A stretch of DNA of 64,000 nucleotides from Streptomyces griseosporeus (GTDB lineage: Bacteria > Actinomycetota > Actinomycetes > Streptomycetales > Streptomycetaceae): assembly GCF_014656055.1 (NCBI RefSeq), contig NZ_BNBR01000009.1:103451-167450 (forward strand), given 5' to 3'. The notes beneath the pieces are model-generated. The model was not told where the DNA came from, searched no databases, and saw nothing but the letters and a program-made list of their open reading frames with translations. Below are positions 33,034 to 40,205 of this stretch, piece by piece. Positions within the stretch are counted from its first letter, which is position 1. Every line of letters begins with the position of its first letter. A program made the translations under genes and the position numbers.

Positions 33034-34221
33034 ATGACAGCTATGACCCCCGGCTCGAACATCCCGCTCCCCGTCGCCCGCGTGGCGGTGGACGTCGCCG
33101 CGCCCGTGCGGCTCGATGTCTCGGGCCTGCTGCTCACCGCCGACGGCAAGGTGCGCTCCGACGACGACTTCATCTTCTACAACCAGCCCTCCGGCCCGGG
33201 CGTGACCTACCGCTCGGGCGGCGGCGCGGCCCCCGACGCGATCACCGTCGACACGGCCGCCCTCCCGCCGGGCATCGAGAAGATCGTCGTCACCGCCAGC
33301 CCGGACGCGGCCGGCCAGACCTTCCAGGGCATCGAGCCGACGGCGACGATCCGCAACGCGGACGACGGCTCGGTGCTCGCCACCTTCACGCCCCCGCGTC
33401 TCGGCGCCGAGACGGCCCTGGTGGTCGTGGAGATCTACTTGCGCAACGGCCAGTGGAAGGCCCGAGCGGTCGGCCAGGGGTACGCGAACGGGCTGGCGGG
33501 CATCGCGACCGACTTCGGCGTGAGCGTGGAGGAGCCCGCGGCGGCCCCCGCCGCCCCGCCGCAGCCGGCCGCGGCGCCGCCGATGCCCACCACGCAGCCC
33601 CCGGCGGCACCGGCCGCTCCGGCCGCTCCCCCGGCCCCGGCCGGCAAGATCAACCTCGACAAGGGCCGGGTCAGCCTCCAGAAGAACCAGACGGTCTCCC
33701 TGGTCAAGGGCGGCCGCCCGCTGCTGTCGCAGGTGCAGATGGGCCTCGGCTGGGAGCCCGCGTACCGCGGCAAGGACATCGACCTGGACGCCTCGGTCAT
33801 CGCCTTCGGCCCCCAGCGCAACCACATCGACAGCTGCTACTTCGGCAAGCTGACCATCGTCGGCGGCGCGATCCGGCACTCCGGGGACAACCTCACCGGC
33901 GAGGGCGGCGGCGACGACGAGGTGATCACTGTCGACCTGGGGCGCCTGCCGCAGGAGGTCACCGGCCTGGTCTTCACGGTCAACTCGTTCTCCGGCCAGA
34001 AGTTCACCGAGGTCGCCAAGGCCTACTGCCGTCTGATCGACGCCGCGACCGGCGAGGAGCTGGTCCGCTTCGACCTGACGAGCGCCGAGCCGCAGACCGG
34101 CGTGATGATGGCGAAGCTCATCCGCCAGTTCTCCGGCGAGTGGGAGATGACCGCGATGGGCGACTTCGTCAAGGCCCGCACGGTCCGGAACATGGTGAAG
34201 CCGGCCGCCCAGGCCCTGTGA
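33034..34221 (+). CDS. TerD-family protein with two TerD domains
   Basis: A 395-aa tellurium-resistance/stress protein. The first TerD domain (about 1-170) starts MTPGSNIPLPVARVAVDV and has the conserved VRSDDDFIFYNQP calcium-binding segment. A Pro/Ala linker follows (about 176-205). The second TerD domain (about 206-390) has VSLVKGG, the GLGWEP motif, DLDASVIAF and GEGGGDDEVITVDL, the acidic calcium loops. The two halves differ, with the second closer to classical TerD. It is transcribed alone and ends in a strong hairpin. The role is calcium-dependent stress response; no phosphoribosyl or biosynthetic Ter genes are adjacent. Confidence 0.9.
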   Translation: MTAMTPGSNIPLPVARVAVDVAAPVRLDVSGLLLTADGKVRSDDDFIFYNQPSGPGVTYRSGGGAAPDAITVDTAALPPGIEKIVVTASPDAAGQTFQGIEPTATIRNADDGSVLATFTPPRLGAETALVVVEIYLRNGQWKARAVGQGYANGLAGIATDFGVSVEEPAAAPAAPPQPAAAPPMPTTQPPAAPAAPAAPPAPAGKINLDKGRVSLQKNQTVSLVKGGRPLLSQVQMGLGWEPAYRGKDIDLDASVIAFGPQRNHIDSCYFGKLTIVGGAIRHSGDNLTGEGGGDDEVITVDLGRLPQEVTGLVFTVNSFSGQKFTEVAKAYCRLIDAATGEELVRFDLTSAEPQTGVMMAKLIRQFSGEWEMTAMGDFVKARTVRNMVKPAAQAL

Positions 34222-34233
34222 GCGGTCCCGGCC

Positions 34234-34257
34234 GGGCGCCCCGCCTCCGGGGCGCCC
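34234..34257. terminator. hairpin between terD and tetR
   Basis: GGGCGCCCCG and CGGGGCGCCC are perfect 10-base arms around a CCTC loop. It lies between convergent genes and can terminate both. Confidence 0.75.
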
Positions 34258-34267
34258 GCGGCCGGGA

Positions 34268-34840
34268 TCACTTCTGCGGCCGCAGCCCGTCCGTCAGCAC
34301 CGACAGATAGCGGCGCAGCTGCCCGCCCCGGGGATCGGCGAGTTCCGAGGCGGTCGCCACGCCGTGCGCCAGCCGCAGCAGGTCCACCGGCTCCAGGTCC
34401 GCCCGCAGCGTGCCCTCCCGCTGCGCCGCCTCCACCAGCCGCGCCGCCGCGCCCTTCATCGACGTGCCGCAGGCCGTCAGCGCGGCCGTGCTGCCGTCGG
34501 TGACGGCCGATCCCAGCAGGGCCTTCATGCCCCGCACCTGGACCGTGCCGACGCACACCTCGTACAGCCACTCGTCCAGTGCCTCGCCGGGCGGCAGCTG
34601 CGCGGCGAGTTCGTCCGCCCGCGCCGCCATCGCCTCGATGCGGTCCACGTACGCCGCCTCCAGCAGCGCCTGGCGGGTCGGGAAGTGCCGGTAGAGCGTG
34701 CCGGAGCCGACCCCCGCGCGTTTGGCGATGTCGTCGAGCGACGCGCCCTCCCCATGCTCGGCGAAGGCCTCCGCCGCCGCCTTCAGCAACCGCTCGTAGT
34801 TGCGCCGAGCGTCCGCCCGCATGGGCTTGACCTGCGTCAT
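34268..34840 (-). CDS. TetR-family repressor of the adjacent MFS gene
   Basis: A 190-aa regulator. The N-terminal helix-turn-helix is (about 12-58) AAAEAFAEHGEGASLDDIAKRAGVGSGTLYRHFPTRQALLEA. The C-terminal ligand domain has the LYEVCVG…GMKALLG pattern of a TetR C-terminal group found beside DHA2 exporters. It is divergent from the MFS gene at 35025, and a near-perfect 25-bp inverted repeat begins 16 bases from its start codon. Self-repression and repression of the exporter is the expected scheme. Confidence 0.92.
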   Translation of the reverse strand: MTQVKPMRADARRNYERLLKAAAEAFAEHGEGASLDDIAKRAGVGSGTLYRHFPTRQALLEAAYVDRIEAMAARADELAAQLPPGEALDEWLYEVCVGTVQVRGMKALLGSAVTDGSTAALTACGTSMKGAAARLVEAAQREGTLRADLEPVDLLRLAHGVATASELADPRGGQLRRYLSVLTDGLRPQK

Positions 34841-34855
34841 CCAGAAACTCCTTGC

Positions 34856-34880
34856 AAATCCGGAGACTCTCTCCGTATTT
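34856..34880. promoter_or_regulatory. candidate TetR operator
   Basis: AAATCCGGAGA-CTC-TCTCCGTATTT is an inverted repeat with one mismatch in 11-base arms. An extra half-site ACGGAGA lies at 34894-34900. It is placed between tetR and the MFS gene, immediately upstream of tetR. Confidence 0.75.
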
Positions 34881-34981
34881 TGTCCGCAACGAAACGGAGA
34901 CAGTCCCCGGTTAGTGCCGTGCCGCCCAGGGCCGTGTCACCCGTCCGTCCGTGCTGCCCGCATGCTCCACCACTTCGCCCA

Positions 34982-35014
34982 GGGACACCAGACACCATCC
35001 GGGGACACCAGACA
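34982..35014. repeat. 13-bp direct repeat upstream of MFS gene
   Basis: GGGACACCAGACA occurs at 34982-34994 and 35002-35014, a 20-bp period, ending 10 bases before the MFS start codon. It overlaps the probable leader; the role is unknown. Confidence 0.6.
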
Positions 35015-35024
35015 GAGAGCATCC

Positions 35025-36461
35025 ATGTCCACGCCGTCCACCACCACCGCCGCGCACTCCGCGCCGCCCGGCCGGCCCGTCCGGCCGCGTGCCGTCCTCC
35101 TCGTCGTCGTCACCGCCTATCTGATGGTCGGCGTGGACTCCACCGTGGTCAACGTGGCTCTGCCGGACATCCGGCACGACCTCGGCTTCAGCCCCACCGG
35201 CCTGTCCTGGGTGCTCAACGCCTACACGCTCGCCTTCGGCGGTCTGCTGCTCCTGGGCGGCCGGATCGGCGACCTCGCGGGCCGCCGCCGCACGCTCACC
35301 GCCGGAGTCCTGCTGTTCGCCGGTTCGTCCCTGCTCGGCGGCCTGGCCGGCGAGGGCGGGTGGCTGCTCGCGGCCCGCGCCGCGCAGGGCGCCGGCGCCG
35401 CGCTGATCGCGCCCAGCACGCTCGCGCTGATCACGACCGGTTTCCCGGAGGGCCCGCGCCGCCACCACGCCCTCGGCGTCTACTCGTCGATGGCCGGCAT
35501 CGGCGCCTCGGTCGGCCTGCTCGTGGGCGGCATGCTCACCTCGTGGGCGTCCTGGCGCTGGTCCCTGCTGATCAACGTGCCCATCGGCGTGGGCGTCGCG
35601 CTCGCGCTGCCCCGCTTCGTCCCCGAGACCCCGCGCCACGCGGGCCGGTTCGACGCGGCGGGCGCCCTCACCGGCACCGCCGGCACGACCTCGCTGGTGT
35701 ACGCCTTCGTCCGGGTCTCGGAGGACGGCTGGAGCGACACCCGCGCGCTGCTGGGCTTCACCGCCGCGGCGGCGCTGCTGGCCGGCTTCTGCCTGGTCGA
35801 GGCGCGGGCCGGGCAACCGGTCATGCCGCTGCGGCTGTTCGCCGACCGCGACCGCACCGGCGGCTACCTCGGCGTGCTGCTGCTGCCCGCGGGCATGTTC
35901 GGCGCGTTCTACTTCCTCACCCTCTTCACCCAGCAGGTCCTGGACTACAGCCCGCTGCGCGCGGGGGTGGCCTTCCTGCCGATGACGCTGGCGATGTTCA
36001 CCGTCGTCCGCCTGGTGCCGCGCCTGCTGGCCCGCCTCGGCACCAAGCCGGTCCTGCTCACCGGCATGGGCCTGCTGGTGGCGGCGGCCGGGTGGCTGTG
36101 GCGGCTGGAGCCCGGCGACGGGTACGCGGCCGGGCTGCTCGGCCCGCTGCTGCTGCTCGGCACCGGCATCGGCCTGAGCTTCATGCCGCTCAACGCCACG
36201 ATCCTGGCCCGTGTCGCACCGGGCGACGCGGGCGCCGCCTCGGGCCTGCTGCAGACCCTGCAGTGGCTCGGCGGCACCGTCGGCCTCGCCGTGCTGGTCA
36301 CGGTGTACGGCACCGCCACCCGGCATGCGACCGGCGCACCCGCCGCCGTCCTCACCACGGGCGCGGCCCGGGCGTTCGGCGCGGGCGCGCTGATCGCCCT
36401 GACCGCGCTGGTGGTGTCGGCCCTGGTCATCCGGGGCGGCAGGACCCGGCAACAGGCCTGA
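35025..36461 (+). CDS. MFS drug exporter, DHA2 (14-span) type
   Basis: A 478-aa efflux protein. The first span region AVLLVVVTAYLMVGVDSTVVNVALPDIRHDL contains DHA2 motif D1 (D-x-T-V-V-N-V-A-L-P). Motif A is LGGRIGDLAGRRR and the antiporter motif C region is GIGASVGLLVGGML. About 14 hydrophobic segments are present. It is controlled by the divergent tetR. A gentle purine-rich site (GAGAG) precedes the ATG at 35025. The substrate is probably a drug or secondary metabolite, not identifiable here. Confidence 0.92.
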   Translation: MSTPSTTTAAHSAPPGRPVRPRAVLLVVVTAYLMVGVDSTVVNVALPDIRHDLGFSPTGLSWVLNAYTLAFGGLLLLGGRIGDLAGRRRTLTAGVLLFAGSSLLGGLAGEGGWLLAARAAQGAGAALIAPSTLALITTGFPEGPRRHHALGVYSSMAGIGASVGLLVGGMLTSWASWRWSLLINVPIGVGVALALPRFVPETPRHAGRFDAAGALTGTAGTTSLVYAFVRVSEDGWSDTRALLGFTAAAALLAGFCLVEARAGQPVMPLRLFADRDRTGGYLGVLLLPAGMFGAFYFLTLFTQQVLDYSPLRAGVAFLPMTLAMFTVVRLVPRLLARLGTKPVLLTGMGLLVAAAGWLWRLEPGDGYAAGLLGPLLLLGTGIGLSFMPLNATILARVAPGDAGAASGLLQTLQWLGGTVGLAVLVTVYGTATRHATGAPAAVLTTGAARAFGAGALIALTALVVSALVIRGGRTRQQA

Positions 36462-36511
36462 GCGGGCCGCCCCGGCAACCGGCACCGGCACCGGCAATAC
36501 AGGCATTCCGC

Positions 36512-38107
36512 CTAGGCGGCCACGTCCCGCTGCCACGGCCAGGCGGCGTCCCGGCCCGCCTCCAGCAGCGGGACCATGCGGAACGCGGCGTCCGTGAGGC
36601 CCGCGAAGACGTGCCGGTTGCCGGTGCCGGACGGGCCGTGGCCGGCCCGGTAGCCGGCCAGGTTCCAGGTGTAGACCGGGATGTGCGCCGGGACCTGCTC
36701 GGTCGGGTCGCCGTACCCGCTGGGGGCGTACTGCTCGTCGGTGACGATCAGCACCCGGTCGTGCCGCCGGTAGTGGCGCCGTACCGCCGCGACGGTGTCG
36801 GTGCCGCCCAGGTCGCCGAAGCGGCCGAGGACCTTCAGCACCGACTCGCCCTTGCGGAACGGCACCGCGTTGCTCGACGTGCCGAACTCCACCAGGTCCG
36901 CGTGCTCGGCCCGCAGCGCGAGCGCCGCGCCGAAGACCGCCGCCGCGTCCGCCCGGGTCAGCTCGGACCGGTCGGACAGACGGGAGTAGAACATCGAGCC
37001 TGACCGGTCGACCAGCACCAGGGTGCGGCCGGTCAGCGCGGGCACGCTGGCCAGCGAGTGGCGCAGCGCCTGCTCCAGCGGGTACGCCCAGCGCAGCGAC
37101 GGGGCGTGCTGGTAGGCGGCGAGGTAGCGGAAGGGGAACTGCCGCGAGCGCGCCACCTCGGCCGGGTCGCTGATCCGCGCCGCGACCCGGGCCGCGACCT
37201 CGTCGGAGACGCCGGCCTCGTCGAAGTTGCGCAGGTTGCGCACCAGCGCCATCGCGCCCATGGACGGGATCACGGCCTCCCAGGCCGCCTTGTCCATCGG
37301 GCCCTGCAGCCAGCCCGCCAGCGCCTCCCACGTCATCCCGGCCTCGGCGAGCCGCTCGGCGCCGCCGGCCGACGTCACCACCGCCCGCCGCTCGGCGACG
37401 GGCAGCGCCATCAGCGCGCGGTGCGCGGTCAGGACGCGGTCCGAGGCGGGCGGCAGGGCCGTCTCCGGGTGGTGGCGGCGGTCCAGCGCGTACTGGAACA
37501 GCTCGCCCTGCCACGGCTTGTCCGGGTCGGGCGCCGCGTGCACCAGGTTGAGGATGTCGCCGAAACGGTAGCCCTTGGAGGCGGTGTCGTACTTCAGCAG
37601 CGCCTTGCCGGTGTACAGCCGGCGCACGGCGTCGGCGATGCCCCGCTTGACCGGCTTGGGCACGGCCCGGCCGTACGTCGCCGTCCAGTAGGCCAGCAGC
37701 TCGCCGGGCTCGTCCGGGCGCCGCAGCACGGAGGCGACGACCTGCCGGTTGGCCGGGCCGTCGGTGGCGCCGGCGTCGAGACGCGCCTTGACGTACTCGG
37801 CGGCGCCCACGACGGCGGCGGTACGGATGTTGCCCTCGCCGCGCAGCCAGCCGAGCAGGCCGGCCGTCCAGGACGGGTCGGCGACGGCCAGCTCGCGCAC
37901 GAGCCGCACGAACCGCTCGTCGCGGGCGGTGCCGGACTCGTAGAAGGTCTTCTGGGAGACGAGGTGGGAGACGGCGAGCAGGAACAGCTCGGAGCGCGGG
38001 TCCCGCTCCCGGCCGCGGCCGCCCTCGTGGGTGCGCAGCACCCGGCCCGTCGTGGTGACGGGCGAGGCGGGCTGCGCCTTGGCGGTCCGCGTGTTGAAGC
38101 GTGCCAT
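36512..38107 (-). CDS. rsr: Ro60 homologue (TROVE and vWA domains)
   Basis: A 531-aa bacterial Ro60 orthologue, an RNA-binding ring protein that binds Y RNAs and works with exonucleases in RNA quality control. The N-terminal TROVE HEAT-repeat ring spans about 25-340, including SHLVSQKTFYESGTARDERFVRLVRELA, WLRGEGNIRTAAVV and PKPVKRGIADAVRRLY. The C-terminal von Willebrand A domain spans about 350-531, with the MIDAS motif VDRSGSM (D-x-S-x-S), GGTDT and VTDEQ. The ATG at 38107 follows GGGGGAATTC; a longer in-frame start at 38128 is less likely. Three tandem Y RNAs lie immediately upstream on the same strand. No rtcB or pnp gene is adjacent. Confidence 0.93.
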   Translation of the reverse strand: MARFNTRTAKAQPASPVTTTGRVLRTHEGGRGRERDPRSELFLLAVSHLVSQKTFYESGTARDERFVRLVRELAVADPSWTAGLLGWLRGEGNIRTAAVVGAAEYVKARLDAGATDGPANRQVVASVLRRPDEPGELLAYWTATYGRAVPKPVKRGIADAVRRLYTGKALLKYDTASKGYRFGDILNLVHAAPDPDKPWQGELFQYALDRRHHPETALPPASDRVLTAHRALMALPVAERRAVVTSAGGAERLAEAGMTWEALAGWLQGPMDKAAWEAVIPSMGAMALVRNLRNFDEAGVSDEVAARVAARISDPAEVARSRQFPFRYLAAYQHAPSLRWAYPLEQALRHSLASVPALTGRTLVLVDRSGSMFYSRLSDRSELTRADAAAVFGAALALRAEHADLVEFGTSSNAVPFRKGESVLKVLGRFGDLGGTDTVAAVRRHYRRHDRVLIVTDEQYAPSGYGDPTEQVPAHIPVYTWNLAGYRAGHGPSGTGNRHVFAGLTDAAFRMVPLLEAGRDAAWPWQRDVAA

Positions 38108-38162
38108 GGTGAATTCCCCCGAATTCATTGGTGGTTCGGAGGAGGCGCGGCGGATGGAGGGG

Positions 38163-38311
38163 GCCCGAGGTCAGAGGCGGCGACGGTCACATATCCTGGC
38201 GCGTCTTCCACTTCCGCCACATCGGCCCAGGGCCGACGACGGGGCTCGAACCCGCACGGTCGCACACGGCGCCCACCAGATCCGGAAGTATCCGTTGCCT
38301 GCGCACCGGGC
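38163..38311 (-). ncRNA. yrlA: Y RNA copy C with permuted tRNA-Leu-like domain
   Basis: A 149-nt RNA reading from 38311 to 38163. Terminal stem GCCC/GGGC. Conserved Ro-type segment GGUGCGCA on the 5' side faces GCCUCUGACCUC on the 3' side. The inner stem GGC-A-ACGG pairs with CCGU-C-GCC. A permuted tRNA-like domain follows: an AUCUGG/CCA-g-GAU stem (38276-38281 with 38193-38199), a variable-arm hairpin CGC…GCG, and a T-arm at 38239-38255 (UUCGAGC loop). Next come the 3' acceptor strand CGUCGGC (38232-38238), a 5-nt loop, the 5' acceptor strand GCCGAUG (38220-38226), and a D-arm like that of tRNA-Leu (UGGCGGAA…GACGCG, 38200-38219). It ends 55 bases before the Ro60 start. Confidence 0.85.
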
Positions 38312-38329
38312 ACCCACCATGAGCCGCGC

Positions 38330-38400
38330 CTCCCGAGATCTGAGTCGGCTGCGGTACGGATTCGATCACAACGAAGTAACCGCTGCCTGCGCACCGGGAG
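38330..38400 (-). ncRNA. Y RNA copy B, minimal form without tRNA-like domain
   Basis: A 71-nt RNA reading from 38400 to 38330. Terminal stem CUCCC/GGGAG. Conserved GGUGCGCA faces GACUCAGAUCUC. The inner stem GGC-A-GCGGU pairs with ACCGC-A-GCC (38379-38387 with 38347-38355), and the conserved UACUUC follows the 5' strand. The apical part is a small hairpin UUCG-UUGUGAU-CGAA. It shares stem architecture with copies A and C but has different, compensated base pairs. It lacks T- and D-arms, comparable to YrlB-type Y RNAs. An 18-nt spacer separates it from each neighbour. Confidence 0.75.
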
Positions 38401-38418
38401 GTGCGTGAAGCTCTGCGT

Positions 38419-38557
38419 GTCCAGAGATCGAGGGCGGCTGAACCGACGTGTGGTGCTCTGCCTCTGAGCTACACCGGCCTGTCGTGCCGGCGGCGGGATT
38501 CGAACCCGCGGCCTCCCCGTTATGAGCGGAAGTAGGTCCTGCCTGTCGCACCTGGAC
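38419..38557 (-). ncRNA. yrlA: Y RNA copy A with permuted tRNA-like domain and CAU anticodon-like arm
   Basis: A 139-nt RNA reading from 38557 to 38419. Terminal stem GUCCA/UGGAC. Conserved GGUGCGACA faces GCCCUCGAUCUC. The inner stem GGC-A-GGACC pairs with GGUUC-A-GCC (38535-38543 with 38436-38444). The tRNA-like part in order is an arm UUCCG-CUCAUAA-CGGGG with CAU in anticodon position (38515-38531), T-arm GCGGG-UUCGAAU-CCCGC (38493-38509), and 3' acceptor strand CGCCGGC (38486-38492). Then come a 7-nt connector, 5' acceptor strand GCCGGUG (38472-38478), and a D-arm UA-GCUC-AGAGGCA-GAGC-A (38454-38471). The acceptor strands pair over all 7 positions (one G-U). Confidence 0.85.
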
Positions 38558-38564
38558 GTACGTC

Positions 38565-38570
38565 AGCTTA
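38565..38570 (-). promoter_or_regulatory. candidate -10 box for the Y RNA array
   Basis: TAAGCT (reading leftward) lies 7 bases before the predicted 5' end of copy A at 38557, the expected distance for a -10 element. No convincing -35 is visible. Confidence 0.45.
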
Positions 38571-38625
38571 GGTGGGGGCCGCGGGTTCGGGCGAGCGAAT
38601 TAACGAGCGGGGATCACACGGGGGT

Positions 38626-40071
38626 TCAGCCGCGCTTCTGCCGCTTCCACGGGCCGGTGATGGCGAGCATGATGCCGGGCGTCTGGATGTTGGCGTACAG
38701 GGTCCTGCCGTCGGGCGAGAAGGTGACGCCGGTGAACTCGCTGTACTCCGGCTCCTCGGCGGTGCCGATGTTCAGCTCGTTGCGGGCGATGGGGTAGGTA
38801 CGGCCGCTGTCGGTCGCGCCGAACAGGTGCTGTACGCCCTCGCCGTCCTCGGCGATGACGAGGCCGCCGTAGGGGGAGACGGTGATGTTGTCGGGGCCGT
38901 CGAAGGCGCCGTCCCGCGCCGGGTCGGGGTTCACCCCGAGCAGCACCTTCAGGGTGAGGGTGCGGCGCTTGGGGTCGTAGAACCAGACCTGGCCGTCGTG
39001 CTGGACAGGGCTCTCCTCGCGGGCGAAGGAGGAGACGACGTAGACGCCGCCGTCGCCCCACCACATGCCCTCCAGCTTGCGGGCGCGGGTGATCCGGCCT
39101 GTGGTGAACTGCTTGCGGACCGGGACGGTCTTCGCGTCGCGGTCGGGGACGTCGATCCAGTCCACGCCGTACACCGTGCCGGTCTTCGTGGCGCGGGAGA
39201 GGTCGTCGACGAACTGACCGCCGGAGTCGAAGCACTTGAACGCCTGCAGCGTGCCGGCGTCGTCGGCGAGGGTGCGCAGCCGGCCGCGGCCGTGCTCGAA
39301 GCCGGCCGGCGGGGTCCAGCGGTAGAGCAGGCCGTTGGGGCCGGAGGCGTCCTCGGTGAGGTACGCGTGACCGCGCCTGGGGTCGATCACCACGGCCTCG
39401 TGGGCGTAGCGCCCGAACGCCTTGATGGGCTTGGGGTCGCGGTTGGCGCGGCGGTCGGCGGGGTCGACCTCGAAGACGTATCCGTGGTCCTTGGTCATGC
39501 CGTTCTGGCCGGCCTTGTCCTCGGTCTCCTCGCAGGTCAGCCAGGTGCCCCAGGGGGTCGAACCGCCCGCGCAGTTGGTGGAGGTGCCGGCGATGCCGAC
39601 CCACTCGGCGACGTGGCCGTGGCGGACCTCGACGACCGTGCAGCCACCGGAGGCGGCGGGGTCGTAGACGAGGCCGTCGGTGAGCGGGACGGGGTACTTC
39701 CAGTTGGCGCGCGGGCCCTTCAGCTCATGGTTGTTGACGAGGAGGGTCGCGCCGCGCGGACCGGTGAAGGTGGCGGTGCCGTCGTGGTTGGAGGGGGTGA
39801 ACTCGCCCGACTCCAGCCTGGTCTTGCCGCTGTGGGTGACGACGCGGTAGGAGAAGCCGGCGGGCAGCGCGAGGATGCCGTTCGGGTCGGGCAGGAGCGG
39901 GCCGTAGCCGGCCGAGTGCCGCGCGTCCGCCGAGGCGTCGCCCTCGGTCTCGGTGTCGTAGGACGCCAGGGCGTTCGGCGCGGTGGCGAGCGCGCCGACG
40001 CTGCCGGCCAGGGCGACCCCGGCACCGGTGATCGCGGACTTTCGGGTGAAGTCCCTGCGGGTGAGCGACAT
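38626..40071 (-). CDS. Tat-exported DUF839/PhoX-family protein
   Basis: A 481-aa secreted protein of the PhoX/DUF839 family, beta-propeller phosphatases that use Fe and Ca. The leader SLTRRDFTRKSAITGAGVALAGSVGALA is a clear twin-arginine signal, suiting a metal cofactor inserted before export. The mature protein has NNHELKGPRANW, GGCTVVEV, WLTCEETED with a conserved Cys and acidic ligands, YAHEAVVIDP and LTEDASGPNGLLYRW. The ATG at 40071 has AGGAGAC upstream. It may be a phosphatase or phytase-like enzyme; the activity is unproven. Its stop is 69 bases ahead of the Y RNA array. The 850-base upstream gap is occupied by a minisatellite. Confidence 0.87.
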   Translation of the reverse strand: MSLTRRDFTRKSAITGAGVALAGSVGALATAPNALASYDTETEGDASADARHSAGYGPLLPDPNGILALPAGFSYRVVTHSGKTRLESGEFTPSNHDGTATFTGPRGATLLVNNHELKGPRANWKYPVPLTDGLVYDPAASGGCTVVEVRHGHVAEWVGIAGTSTNCAGGSTPWGTWLTCEETEDKAGQNGMTKDHGYVFEVDPADRRANRDPKPIKAFGRYAHEAVVIDPRRGHAYLTEDASGPNGLLYRWTPPAGFEHGRGRLRTLADDAGTLQAFKCFDSGGQFVDDLSRATKTGTVYGVDWIDVPDRDAKTVPVRKQFTTGRITRARKLEGMWWGDGGVYVVSSFAREESPVQHDGQVWFYDPKRRTLTLKVLLGVNPDPARDGAFDGPDNITVSPYGGLVIAEDGEGVQHLFGATDSGRTYPIARNELNIGTAEEPEYSEFTGVTFSPDGRTLYANIQTPGIMLAITGPWKRQKRG

Positions 40072-40205
40072 GGTGTCTCCTGTGACAGTGGTGTGCCGTG
40101 GAGGGTGGCGGACCTCGGATGCGGCCACACCGTCGCGCCCGCCGCTGAACGGCGGTTGAACAGAGGGGGACGGCAGCGGGACCTGGCGCGTGAATCCCGT
40201 CGGCG

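Noticed and set aside
38454..38531. Apparent ordinary tRNA gene (T-arm and CAU arm)
   Set aside because: The 3' half precedes the 5' half on the same strand, so it cannot fold as a standard tRNA transcript; the flanks match Y RNA stems instead.
38419..38557. Integration site of a mobile element at a tRNA
   Set aside because: No integrase or flanking direct repeat; the tRNA-like sequence is explained as a Y RNA.
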